Positions 6,494 through 12,678 of a stretch of 12,678 bases of DNA are shown in pieces. The stretch spans positions 1 to 12,678 of the forward strand of contig JABUUR010000187.1 of the NCBI GenBank assembly GCA_021443065.1, written 5' to 3'. The notes under the pieces were generated by a model. It made no database searches. It was not told the DNA's origin and saw nothing but the letters and a program-made list of their open reading frames with translations. Within the stretch, counting starts at the first letter, position 1, and the number at the start of each line of letters is the position of its first letter. The stretch comes from Fibrobacter sp. (GTDB lineage Bacteria > Fibrobacterota > Fibrobacteria > Fibrobacterales > Fibrobacteraceae). The position numbers were made by a program, and so were the translations under genes.

Positions 6494-6502
6494 ATGTATA
6501 AT
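6474..6502 (+). promoter_or_regulatory. Putative promoter nested in the terminator, TGTATAAT
   Basis: TTCTCA (4 of 6 to TTGACA) at 6474-6479, a 17-base spacer and a perfect TATAAT at 6497-6502 within TGTATAAT. The -35 would be the loop of the preceding hairpin. It precedes the chaperone gene by 36 bases. Confidence 0.5.
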
Positions 6503-6538
6503 CATAACTCAAACAAACAATAGGAGTATCGAGAGAAA

Positions 6539-6853
6539 ATGGCAAAATTTACACTAAAACTTGGCGCATTACCTGATTTTAAGCTGCCAGTTAAATTCCA
6601 GATGATTAACGGCGATGAGGCTGAGGTAATCTTTACCGCTAAGCACCGAAAAGCGAAAGAAATTCAGGAGGTATTCCAGAAGGAAGGTCTTAAGGATTTC
6701 GACTTTGTTAAAGAGATTTGTAGCGGGTGGAACCTTGAGGAAGAGTTCAATGATGAAAACATCGAAGAGTTAGTCTCTTTATTCCCTGCGTCAGTACTTG
6801 CTTTAACTAACGCATACATGCAGGCACTGGCAGGTCAACGCGCAAAGCCCTAA
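6539..6853 (+). CDS. Tail assembly chaperone (gpG-like)
   Basis: A 104-aa protein, the unshifted product of the chaperone locus. An N-terminal beta hairpin (KLPVKFQMINGDEAEVIFTAK) is followed by acidic helices (EVFQKEGLKDFDFVKEI, then NLEEEFNDENIEELVSLFP), the usual make-up of lambda G-type chaperones (140 aa in lambda). Such proteins coat the tape measure before the tube polymerises and are absent from the virion. AGGAG at 6522-6526 is 12 bases from the ATG, rather distant; GAGAG at 6531-6535 is closer but weak. The gene lies directly upstream of the tape measure and overlaps a second frame that continues as T. Confidence 0.82.
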   Translation: MAKFTLKLGALPDFKLPVKFQMINGDEAEVIFTAKHRKAKEIQEVFQKEGLKDFDFVKEICSGWNLEEEFNDENIEELVSLFPASVLALTNAYMQALAGQRAKP

Positions 6854-7173
6854 AGCGCTCAGTAATACTTCAGTACCAAACCGACCCAACAGACGCAGAA
6901 CTTGAAGCTATAGGTATGCGCCGCTCAGACTACGAAGATGAAGAGCCTGAAGAGATATTCTTCGATGATGATATGATGTGTGCGTGGAATATCTATAGCG
7001 CTTCCGCTACTCAATGGCGTGTAGGTATGAACGGCGCTACTGGAATAGATTATTCAGTACTCCCTTTTCTCTTTGACGTGTATAATGTCAAGGACAAAGA
7101 GATGGTTCTTAACGATTTGCGCATACTTGAGTGTAAGGCTCTGGATATGATGCAAAGAATGCAGAAGAAATAA
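6539..7173 (+). CDS. Tail assembly chaperone GT, -1 frameshift product (join 6539..6847, 6847..7173)
   Basis: The -1 frame is open from 6811 to the stop at 7171-7173 and continues past the G stop with protein-like sequence (KRSVILQYQTDP...DAELEAIGM, then WNIYSASATQWRVG and YSVLPFLFDVY). Slippage on AAG at 6845-6847 to AAA would join 103 residues of G to 108 of T, giving 211 aa. In lambda the GT fusion links G to the tape measure H, and this arrangement is widely conserved in siphophages. The alternative, separate initiation at ATG 6916, has no good ribosome site and would omit about 23 codons of convincing sequence. The shift site is not a classical X-XXY-YYZ heptamer, so the exact junction is uncertain. 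Confidence 0.72.
6844..6853 (+). other. Probable -1 ribosomal frameshift site
   Basis: Tetramer A-AAG (6844-6847) in the G frame, followed by CCC and the TAA stop at 6851-6853. Lys tRNA could re-pair from AAG to AAA. A short AGG at 6832-6834, about 9 bases upstream, could act as a weak internal Shine-Dalgarno stimulator. No obvious strong downstream stem was seen by eye. Confidence 0.5.
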
Positions 7174-7195
7174 CCTCCCTCGTGGAGGTTTTTTT
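7172..7195 (+). terminator. Terminator-like hairpin between GT and tape measure
   Basis: AACCTCC with GGAGGTT around a 5-base loop (CTCGT), followed by a seven-T run counted from 7189. The left arm begins within the GT stop codon. The right-arm hexamer GGAGGT is repeated at 7198-7203 as the tape measure ribosome site. Confidence 0.75.
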
Positions 7196-7197
7196 AT

Positions 7198-7202
7198 GGA
7201 GG
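7198..7202 (+). promoter_or_regulatory. Ribosome binding site of the tape measure gene
   Basis: GGAGG with only four bases to the ATG at 7207. It is complementary to the left arm of the preceding hairpin (ACCTCC, 7173-7178), which could mask it. Confidence 0.65.
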
Positions 7203-7206
7203 TAAC

Positions 7207-10167
7207 ATGGCAGAATTTGCAGGAATTACCCTGGGTGTTGACGTAAGGCAAGTCGATCAGGGAACAAAGTCCTTGCAGGATTTTAAGCGAGCAAACGAAC
7301 AGGCCGCGGCTGGAGTTCAGAGTTTTGTCAATGCAGAGCAGGTAGCAAAGACACAGGCGCGTGACACCGCTCGCTACCTTGCAGAGCAGCGTAGTGCTTT
7401 TCAGTCATTACAATCAGCAATTGACCCGACAGCATCTAAGTTGCGCAAGTTGCAGGAAGCTGCTAATTCACTTGATAAGGCCTTCGCGTCTGGAGTTGTT
7501 CCAGAGGCTGAATTTTACCGCTTAAGTGAAGCGCTGGAGACTCAAACCAATAGGCTTCGTGTAAATCAGAGGGCTTTGACTGAGGAAGGTCGCGCAGCGA
7601 TTGAGGCATCCAAAGCTAAGGCCCAGGCAGCAACTCAAGCTGAACGATTCCTCAAATCATTGCAGGCAGAAGCTCAGGCGGCAACATTAACTCGCGAAGA
7701 ATTACTAAAACTACGAGCTGCTGAGTTGGGGGTATCAAGCCAGGCTGCTCCAATTATTGCACAGATTGGCGCAGCAGCAGATGCTTCAGCTAACGCGCTT
7801 GGTCGTCAAGCTCAGGCATTGCAGCGCTCTGGCTTGTCCGCAGGTCAGTACAAGAACGCCATCCGTACATTGCCAGCGCAGATTACAGATATCGGAACCT
7901 CACTTGCTGGCGGCATTCCAATATGGTTGATTGCAATCCAGCAGGGTGGTCAGATTAAGGATAGCTTTGGTGGTGTTGCAAATACATTCAGGTTTGCACT
8001 TGCAGCATTAAATCCATTTATCGTTGCAGCTGGCGCATTAGGCGTTGCTCTTGGTGCTCTTGGATTGTCTGCATATCAGGCTTACCAGAATACGGCGCAG
8101 TTAAACAAGAACCTAACTCTGACCGGGCAATCAGCCAACTTGTCTGCTGCGGCAGTTCAGAATTTAGCAAGAAGCGCATCTGAGGCAGCTGGTGCTACTC
8201 AAGGTCTTGGCCAGGAGATTGCTAATGGTCTTGTTGCTAGTGGTAACCGCACTGTGGCTCAGATTTCTATTATCACAGAAGCTACGGCTCGATGGGCTAC
8301 AGTAACTGGTGATTCAGCTGAAGATATCGTTAAGAACTTCGATAAGATTGCAAATGATCCAGTCAAGGGTCTTGCTGAGCTCGACAAGCAGTTTAACTTC
8401 TTAACAGCTGGTCAGCTTAAGTACATCGAGCAAATCAGGGTTACGCAAGGTGAAACACAGGCAGTAACTGCTGCTACTAAGTTATTCGCTGACGTAATGG
8501 AGAATCGCCTTGCTAAGGTTGCTGATTCATTGACGCCATTAGAGAAAGCCTGGGAGAGCTTCAGGAACTTTGTTTCACGCATATGGGACTCTGTTGGTAA
8601 AAGGACGTTAGGGGCTCTAAACCTTATAACTGACGTTATTGCAGGTACCATTGAGCAGATTAGATACCTGATTAATCAGGGTGATAAGATTATCAATGAC
8701 TTTCTTATCTCGTCACTTAAGGCATTCCAAAGTTTACCTGGAGCCGGCGGCGTTGGTAGCGACCTAGTTAAAGACTTCGAGGCCCAGAACGAAGGAATCA
8801 AGAAGGCGAATGATGAGTTAATTAAGTCTATCAATGAGCGCGATGCAAGGATTAGAAAAGGTGAGCTTGGTTACGTTACTCCGTCGCAGGATGAGCAACA
8901 AAGAGCCGGTGAGTCTGACGCTGAATTTGAGAAGCGCAGGAAGGCAAGGGAGCAGGAACTTAAGGACATAGAGGAATCCAACAAGAAGCGTAAGGAAGGA
9001 GTGGGCAGTCAGAGAGATTTGACGATTAGCTACGAATCTGGTGTTCTGGCTTTGCAGTCGCAGCTTAGGGTTCTTCAGGAGCATCGCCAGATTAGTGATG
9101 TTATCAGCAATGAGCGTAAGCAGCTATTCGCAGAGGAGGCAAAGTTTGCAATCCTGAATGAAAGGCTTGCGGATGGAACTATTACCAAAGAGCAGCGTAG
9201 GTTATTACTTCAGCAAGATAAGATTTTAGGTCTTGCTCGCGAGAAAGCGGAGCTTGGCGACCAGATTGTACTGCAAGAAAGAGCAAACAAGCTGCTTGAT
9301 GATAATATCAAGAAGACTCGCCAGATTAACGCTGAAGCAGCATCAATTAGCGCAGGCGCTGGATTGTCTCAGCGAGAAGCCGAAAGACAGAGAGAGTTAA
9401 ACGCGCTTCAGGCTCAGCAGGTTTCTAAAGGCGGCTCTGTAGATGACACTGACTTCCAGGCTTTATTGCAAGCTCGTCAGAATTTCTACAATCAGGAAGA
9501 TGCATTACGCATCAACTGGCTTGACGGTGTTAAATCAGCTTTCGCCGACACTGCAGATGAGTTATCCAACTTCAGTGCAATTGGTGCAGAATTGGCAACT
9601 AGCGCATTTAATGGACTAAGTGACCAGATTACAAACCTTGTTACGACTGGTGAGGCTAACTTTAAAGAGTTTACCGCGTCAATTCTGAAGCAGATAGCAC
9701 GCATTGCAACGCAGCTTCTTTTGATTAAGGCAATTGAGTCAACCATATCTAGTTTTGGCGGTAGTGGCGGCGCAATTAGCTCTATCGGTAGCGCTCTTGG
9801 GTTTGCTGGTGGCGGTTACACTGGAAATGGTGGTAAGTACGAACCGGCAGGAACAGTGCACAAAGGTGAGTTTGTATTTACAAAAGAGGCGACATCAAGG
9901 ATTGGGGTTAGCAACCTTTACAAGCTTATGCGCGGTTACGCTAATGGTGGTGCTGTTGGTGGTGGTAACGGATACGCGAATGGTGGACTTGTTGGAGGCA
10001 GCAACGTGAATGTTGGTGGAGTTAATGTTACCGTTCAGACAGGATTAAGCAGTGGTAACGACGCCAAAGGTCTTGAGTCAGGAATTAGGGTGATAATCGC
10101 GGAAGAGATTACTCAATCCTTCCAGCAAGGCGGCGCGGCTTACCAGTTCTTGCGTGGCTATAACTAA
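7207..10167 (+). CDS. Tail length tape measure protein (lambda gpH-like)
   Basis: A 986-aa protein. Residues 1-210 are helical and alanine/glutamine-rich. Residues 217-255 hold the lambda-type signature AIRTLPAQITDIGTSLAGG followed by QQGGQIKDSFGG. Residues 261-294 are hydrophobic and glycine-rich, a likely membrane segment. Residues 560-760 are charged and probably coiled coil. Residues 770-840 match the lambda tape measure C-terminal domain, followed by a glycine-rich region (FAGGGYTG, then AGTVHKGEFVFT near 878) and a tandem YANGG repeat near 911-925. At about 0.15 nm per residue the tail should be near 150 nm, a value typical of T1-like phages. The protein sets tail length, is coated by G/GT and is thought to reach the inner membrane during DNA entry. 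Lambda gpH is cleaved at its C terminus; the glycine-rich end could be removed in the same way. Many AGG/AGA codons are used. Confidence 0.93.
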   Translation: MAEFAGITLGVDVRQVDQGTKSLQDFKRANEQAAAGVQSFVNAEQVAKTQARDTARYLAEQRSAFQSLQSAIDPTASKLRKLQEAANSLDKAFASGVVPEAEFYRLSEALETQTNRLRVNQRALTEEGRAAIEASKAKAQAATQAERFLKSLQAEAQAATLTREELLKLRAAELGVSSQAAPIIAQIGAAADASANALGRQAQALQRSGLSAGQYKNAIRTLPAQITDIGTSLAGGIPIWLIAIQQGGQIKDSFGGVANTFRFALAALNPFIVAAGALGVALGALGLSAYQAYQNTAQLNKNLTLTGQSANLSAAAVQNLARSASEAAGATQGLGQEIANGLVASGNRTVAQISIITEATARWATVTGDSAEDIVKNFDKIANDPVKGLAELDKQFNFLTAGQLKYIEQIRVTQGETQAVTAATKLFADVMENRLAKVADSLTPLEKAWESFRNFVSRIWDSVGKRTLGALNLITDVIAGTIEQIRYLINQGDKIINDFLISSLKAFQSLPGAGGVGSDLVKDFEAQNEGIKKANDELIKSINERDARIRKGELGYVTPSQDEQQRAGESDAEFEKRRKAREQELKDIEESNKKRKEGVGSQRDLTISYESGVLALQSQLRVLQEHRQISDVISNERKQLFAEEAKFAILNERLADGTITKEQRRLLLQQDKILGLAREKAELGDQIVLQERANKLLDDNIKKTRQINAEAASISAGAGLSQREAERQRELNALQAQQVSKGGSVDDTDFQALLQARQNFYNQEDALRINWLDGVKSAFADTADELSNFSAIGAELATSAFNGLSDQITNLVTTGEANFKEFTASILKQIARIATQLLLIKAIESTISSFGGSGGAISSIGSALGFAGGGYTGNGGKYEPAGTVHKGEFVFTKEATSRIGVSNLYKLMRGYANGGAVGGGNGYANGGLVGGSNVNVGGVNVTVQTGLSSGNDAKGLESGIRVIIAEEITQSFQQGGAAYQFLRGYN

Positions 10168-10172
10168 TTAAT

Positions 10173-10187
10173 GGGGCTGCGGGCCCC
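10173..10187 (+). other. GC-rich hairpin in the tape measure-M gap
   Basis: GGGGC at 10173-10177 pairs with GCCCC at 10183-10187 around a 5-base loop. No U-tract follows, so it is not a standard terminator. It sits just before AAGGA of the next gene and could protect the mRNA or mark a processing point. Confidence 0.4.
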
Positions 10188-10199
10188 TAAGGATTTTAT

Positions 10200-10550
10200 A
10201 TGGCATTGGAAACATTTCGCTGGTGCACCCAAATACAGGGTGGAGCGGCAAGCTTTACAAACGCTAATAACGTCAGGGTTGTTAGCTTTGGCAATGGCTA
10301 CGAACAGCGTGGAACTGGTGGCTATAGAACCAATAAGCGCACTTACAGCATGACATACACCAACACTGACTGGAAAGATGTTCTTGATTTCTGCTTCGCG
10401 CACATCATTGCACCTTTCGCTTGGACTACTCCACAGGGTGAATTGAAGTTATTCGTTATCGCGCAGGATAGTATTAGCGTTACGCCAAATACGGCTAACG
10501 TACAGACTGTATCGATGCAATTTGTGGAGGTTTTCACTAGTATGCAGTAA
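10200..10550 (+). CDS. Minor tail protein M-like tail-tip protein
   Basis: A 116-aa protein of the Phage_min_tail family (lambda gpM is 109 aa). The hallmark block VRVVSFGNGYEQRGTGG lies near residues 26-42, preceded by ETFRWCTQ at the N terminus and followed by W-x-x-V-L-D-F-C and PFAWTTPQGELKLFVI near 73-88; it ends with a strand VQTVSMQFVEVF. In lambda, M joins the tip complex between H and L. AAGGA at 10189-10193 lies 6 bases before the ATG. It sits between tape measure and L as in lambda and is followed by a terminator. Confidence 0.87.
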   Translation: MALETFRWCTQIQGGAASFTNANNVRVVSFGNGYEQRGTGGYRTNKRTYSMTYTNTDWKDVLDFCFAHIIAPFAWTTPQGELKLFVIAQDSISVTPNTANVQTVSMQFVEVFTSMQ

Positions 10551-10553
10551 ACT

Positions 10554-10576
10554 AAGACCCTACGGGGTCTTTTTTA
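10554..10576 (+). terminator. Intrinsic terminator with UACG tetraloop after M
   Basis: AAGACCC-TACG-GGGTCTT, a perfect 7-bp stem with a cUACGg tetraloop, followed by five more T. The U-tract continues into ATTGGAG of the L gene, repeating the layout at 4170-4210. Confidence 0.87.
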
Positions 10577-10589
10577 TTGGAGATGAATC

Positions 10590-11354
10590 ATGGCTACGCC
10601 ATTAAGCACTAAATTTGAAAATCAATTACAAAGCCTATTCCCTGGTGAGATTGTTACTCTAATTGAGGTTGATGGTAGCAAGTTTGGGGCACCAACTTAC
10701 CGCTTCCATGGTGAGAATGTCAGCTACACACCTGAGGAGATTATGATCGCGCAGTCCACAGGGCAGCCACTTGCAGCAAAGAATATCACTTTCCGTGGTG
10801 AAGAGTATGGCGCAAGGCCGTTCGGTATTCAGGGTATCAATATGACCTCTGATGGCAAGGCAAACAAGGTAACACTGGTAGTATCAAACGTTGACCAAAA
10901 TATCTCTGCGCTTATCCGAACCTACAATGGTCTTGTGCAAGCAAAGGTTACTATCTGGATTACTATGCGTGAGAATATCAATGAAGATGGAAGTATTGCT
11001 GATGGGGATTATCGCAAGCTGGTTTACTTCATTGAGCGACCTAAGCAGGTTGACTATAATACAGCATCTTTCGAACTTACCAGCCCAATGGACATGGATG
11101 GGATTTACATTCCTGCGCGGCTTGTTCAATCAGTTTGTTATTGGGCTCAGCGCAATCAATACCGCTCAGGAAATGGATGCGGGTATATGGGTACTAATTA
11201 CTTCGATAAGGATAACAACCCAGTTAGCGACCCATCTCAAGATTTCTGCGCAGGAACGGTTACGGCGTGCAAGTTGAGGTTCGGAGCTAATAATCAGCTT
11301 GATTTTGGTGGCTGTGCAGCTGCAAGCCTGCAAGCTAAAGCAAACCAGAACTAA
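10590..11354 (+). CDS. Minor tail protein L-like tip protein with Fe-S cysteines
   Basis: A 254-aa protein (lambda gpL is 232 aa). The N-terminal half is a beta-rich tip domain (FPGEIVTLIEVDGS, GVNMTSDGKANKVTLVVSN-like strand near 82-100). The C-terminal part carries Cys183, Cys197, Cys220 and Cys227, plus Cys242. Lambda gpL binds a 4Fe-4S cluster with four C-terminal cysteines; from memory the last three in lambda are spaced 23 and 7 residues apart, which equals the spacing 197-220-227 here. The first gap is longer here. GGAG at 10579-10582 lies 7 bases before the ATG, immediately after a terminator U-tract. It would bridge M and the K/I/J tip complex. Confidence 0.88.
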   Translation: MATPLSTKFENQLQSLFPGEIVTLIEVDGSKFGAPTYRFHGENVSYTPEEIMIAQSTGQPLAAKNITFRGEEYGARPFGIQGINMTSDGKANKVTLVVSNVDQNISALIRTYNGLVQAKVTIWITMRENINEDGSIADGDYRKLVYFIERPKQVDYNTASFELTSPMDMDGIYIPARLVQSVCYWAQRNQYRSGNGCGYMGTNYFDKDNNPVSDPSQDFCAGTVTACKLRFGANNQLDFGGCAAASLQAKANQN

Positions 11355-11357
11355 GGA
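11353..11357 (+). promoter_or_regulatory. Ribosome binding site that decides the K start
   Basis: AAGGA overlapping the L stop codon, 7 bases before ATG 11365. The upstream in-frame ATG at 11299 lies inside L and has no such site. Confidence 0.7.
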
Positions 11358-11364
11358 TTTAATA

Positions 11365-12111
11365 ATGCTAACACCAAAAGTTAAACTAGAAATTTTTAGG
11401 CACGCTAATGAGGTTTACCCAAATGAATGCTGTGGGGTAGTGACTCAGAAAGGTATGGCTCAGAAGTACCATCCAATTACTAACATTTCAAAAACACCAG
11501 AACAGTCATTCATTCTTGACCCGATTGATTTCATGGAGATTTCAGATGAAAATAATGTGGTTTACGTTGTCCATTCTCATACTGGTGACGGCGCTACTAC
11601 TCGACCAAGCCCAGCGGATATCTGTAGCTGCAACGAGTGTGAGCTGCCTTATGTTATTGTTAGTATCCCTGAGGGTGATTTGCGAATTGTTCAACCTGAA
11701 AAAATGCCTCTTGCTGGCAGACCGTGGGGTCTTGGTAGCTTTGATTGCTGGGGCCTTATTATGGCTTACCATGGCAATTATGGAGTGAAGCTAAAAGACT
11801 ACCGTGTTGATTACCAGTGGTGGACAAAAGAATACCCGGATAACATCTACGATGATAATTGGGAATCAGAGGGATTTGAGATTGTTCACGGAAATGACAT
11901 TCCGGTTGGTTCAATGATTATGATGCAGATTCAGAGCGAGAAGACAAACCACGCTGCCATCTACATTGGGGATAACAAAATCTTGCACCATTTATATGGT
12001 AAGATGAGTAAGGTTGATTTGTACGGAGACTACTATCGTGAGCGGACTGTACGAATTGTAAGGCACAAAGATTTACCTGAGGATGCGAGTTATGACCCAG
12101 AATGTGATTGA
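11365..12111 (+). CDS. Tail assembly protein K-like, JAB/MPN plus NlpC/P60 peptidase
   Basis: A 248-aa protein from ATG 11365. Residues 1-105 form a JAB/MPN metalloprotease-like domain with Glu21 (NECCGVV) and the motif His70-Ser-His72 ... Ser82-x-x-Asp85; nine residues separate His72 from Ser82, two more than the common JAMM spacing. Residues 118-235 form an NlpC/P60 domain with catalytic Cys128 (FDCWGLI) and His196 (NHAAIYIGD), followed by His208/209. Lambda K has both domains and is required for tail assembly; the NlpC part probably cuts peptidoglycan stem peptides, either in the tip or during infection. All key residues appear intact in both domains. The 3' end overlaps the I gene by 20 bases. 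Confidence 0.9.
   Translation: MLTPKVKLEIFRHANEVYPNECCGVVTQKGMAQKYHPITNISKTPEQSFILDPIDFMEISDENNVVYVVHSHTGDGATTRPSPADICSCNECELPYVIVSIPEGDLRIVQPEKMPLAGRPWGLGSFDCWGLIMAYHGNYGVKLKDYRVDYQWWTKEYPDNIYDDNWESEGFEIVHGNDIPVGSMIMMQIQSEKTNHAAIYIGDNKILHHLYGKMSKVDLYGDYYRERTVRIVRHKDLPEDASYDPECD
12079..12082 (+). promoter_or_regulatory. Ribosome binding site that decides the I start
   Basis: GAGG abuts ATG 12083 with no spacing but is 9 bases from the in-frame ATG 12092. The layout copies that at 4593-4608. Confidence 0.65.
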
Positions 12112-12673
12112 TGTTAAGTTGGGATTGAGTTTAGGTCGCAGGTTTGGACGGCTGCACAAGCTATGCGTTAAGTCTGTGCCTGAGGCACTACGCGCTCTTT
12201 GCGTTAACTATCCAGGCTTTAAGGAGTTCATGGGTAGTCATGTCGGTCAGAATACAAGGTTTGCGGTATTCGCGGATGGTAAAAATCTTAACGAGTATTC
12301 AATTAAGGATTTCTCGGCAGTAAAAGAGATTAGAATTATGCCAATCCCTCAAGGTCGTAAGTCTGGAGGTTTATTTCAAACCTTGCTGGGTGCTGCGCTA
12401 ATTGGTGCTTCGTTCTTCCTTACTGGCGGTGTAGCTACTGGTTTACTCGCAGCAGGTATTGGACTTGCAGCTGGTGGTGTTTCTCAGTTACTTGCACCAC
12501 AGCCAACTGGATTGAATGACCAGGCATCACAAACAAGCAATCGAGCATCATACGCATTTGGCTCAGCAGTAAACACCATTGCGGCAGGAAATCCAGTGTG
12601 CTTGCCATATGGATATAGAACAGTTGGTGGGGCTGTATTTTCGGCCGGCTCGTATTCCGAAGACATTAGTTAA
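12092..12673 (+). CDS. Tail assembly protein I-like
   Basis: A 193-aa protein from ATG 12092, inside the end of K. Lambda I is 223 aa. Residues 1-80 form a beta-grasp-like domain (IDVKLGLSLGRRFGRLHKL, then SVPEALRALCVNYPGF and RFAVFADGKNL), typical of lambda I proteins. Residues 92-130 are glycine-rich and hydrophobic (LLGAALIGASFFLTGG and GLLAAGIGLAAGG), possible membrane-active helices. The C-terminal end contains SYAFGSAVNT near 151, as in I/J-type tip proteins, and PVCLPYGYRTVGG. It acts with K and L in tip initiation before J is added. The stop lies five bases before the window ends; J is expected immediately downstream. Confidence 0.87.
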   Translation: MTQNVIDVKLGLSLGRRFGRLHKLCVKSVPEALRALCVNYPGFKEFMGSHVGQNTRFAVFADGKNLNEYSIKDFSAVKEIRIMPIPQGRKSGGLFQTLLGAALIGASFFLTGGVATGLLAAGIGLAAGGVSQLLAPQPTGLNDQASQTSNRASYAFGSAVNTIAAGNPVCLPYGYRTVGGAVFSAGSYSEDIS

Positions 12674-12678
12674 AATCG

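Noticed and set aside
5810..6505. A 231-codon open frame on the minus strand across the tube gene
   Set aside because: It is fully antisense to a convincing tail tube gene, shows no domain pattern, and its openness follows from the codon bias of the plus strand.
6916..7173. T as a separate 85-aa gene starting at ATG 6916
   Set aside because: No good ribosome site, and the same frame reads as plausible protein from about 6847, so a frameshift extension explains it better.
10171..10353. A 60-codon open frame starting in the tape measure-M gap
   Set aside because: Out of frame with the clear M-like gene that it overlaps, and no ribosome site precedes it.
11299..12111. Start of K at ATG 11299
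   Set aside because: The extra 22 residues lie inside L, lack a ribosome site and do not look like the K N terminus; AAGGA before ATG 11365 fits.
12083..12673. Start of I at ATG 12083
   Set aside because: Same problem: GAGG abuts the ATG. ATG 12092 is correctly spaced.

Overview
The window is a dense, one-strand morphogenesis block of a tailed bacteriophage (or prophage) with a long non-contractile tail. Fifteen coding units lie on the + strand with gaps under 95 bases; no integrase, tRNA, insertion sequence, CRISPR array or host-type gene is visible. The tail proteins follow the lambda order (V-G/GT-H-M-L-K-I), but the capsid protein is of the DUF2184 type. The order capsid, small head protein, DUF4054 adaptor, stopper, HK97-gp10-like, tail terminator, tube, chaperones, tape measure, M, L, K, I, together with the protein sizes, resembles T1-like siphophages of enterobacteria (Drexlerviridae). 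Strong AAGGAG/GGAGG ribosome sites and sigma70-like TATAAT boxes fit a gammaproteobacterial host. The assignment to T1-like phages rests on remembered gene order, not on a search.

Layout. 2-1129: 3' part of an SGNH-hydrolase virion protein, open at the left edge. 1211-2776: collagen-like fibre. 2866-3822: major capsid protein. 3915-5783: four small head/neck genes and the tail terminator, mostly overlapping end to start. 5798-6460: major tail tube protein. 6539-7173: tail assembly chaperone G and its -1 frameshift product GT. 7207-10167: tape measure protein (986 aa, predicting a tail of about 150 nm). 10200-12673: M-, L-, K- and I-like tail-tip proteins, the last ending five bases before the window does. 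A J-like central tip protein would be expected next, outside the window.

The genes work as one virion assembly line: capsid, neck (adaptor, stopper, completion), tail tube assembled around the tape measure with G/GT, and tip initiation by M, L, K and I. The unusual part is the left end, where an esterase-type SGNH protein and a 73-triplet collagen-like fibre sit immediately upstream of the capsid gene, away from the usual tail-fibre position. This raises the possibility of capsid-attached fibres.

The operon is punctuated by at least six + strand intrinsic terminator hairpins (four with UNCG tetraloops) and four promoter-like -10 boxes, three of them in a shared TGTATAAT octamer. Several terminators run straight into the next ribosome binding site. 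In the GT-tape measure gap the terminator's left arm could alternatively pair with the tape measure Shine-Dalgarno. I see no defence, CRISPR or enzymatic pathway that would count as a wholly new system; the best leads are the fibre/esterase pair, its duplicated N-terminal domain, and the punctuation/frameshift logic.
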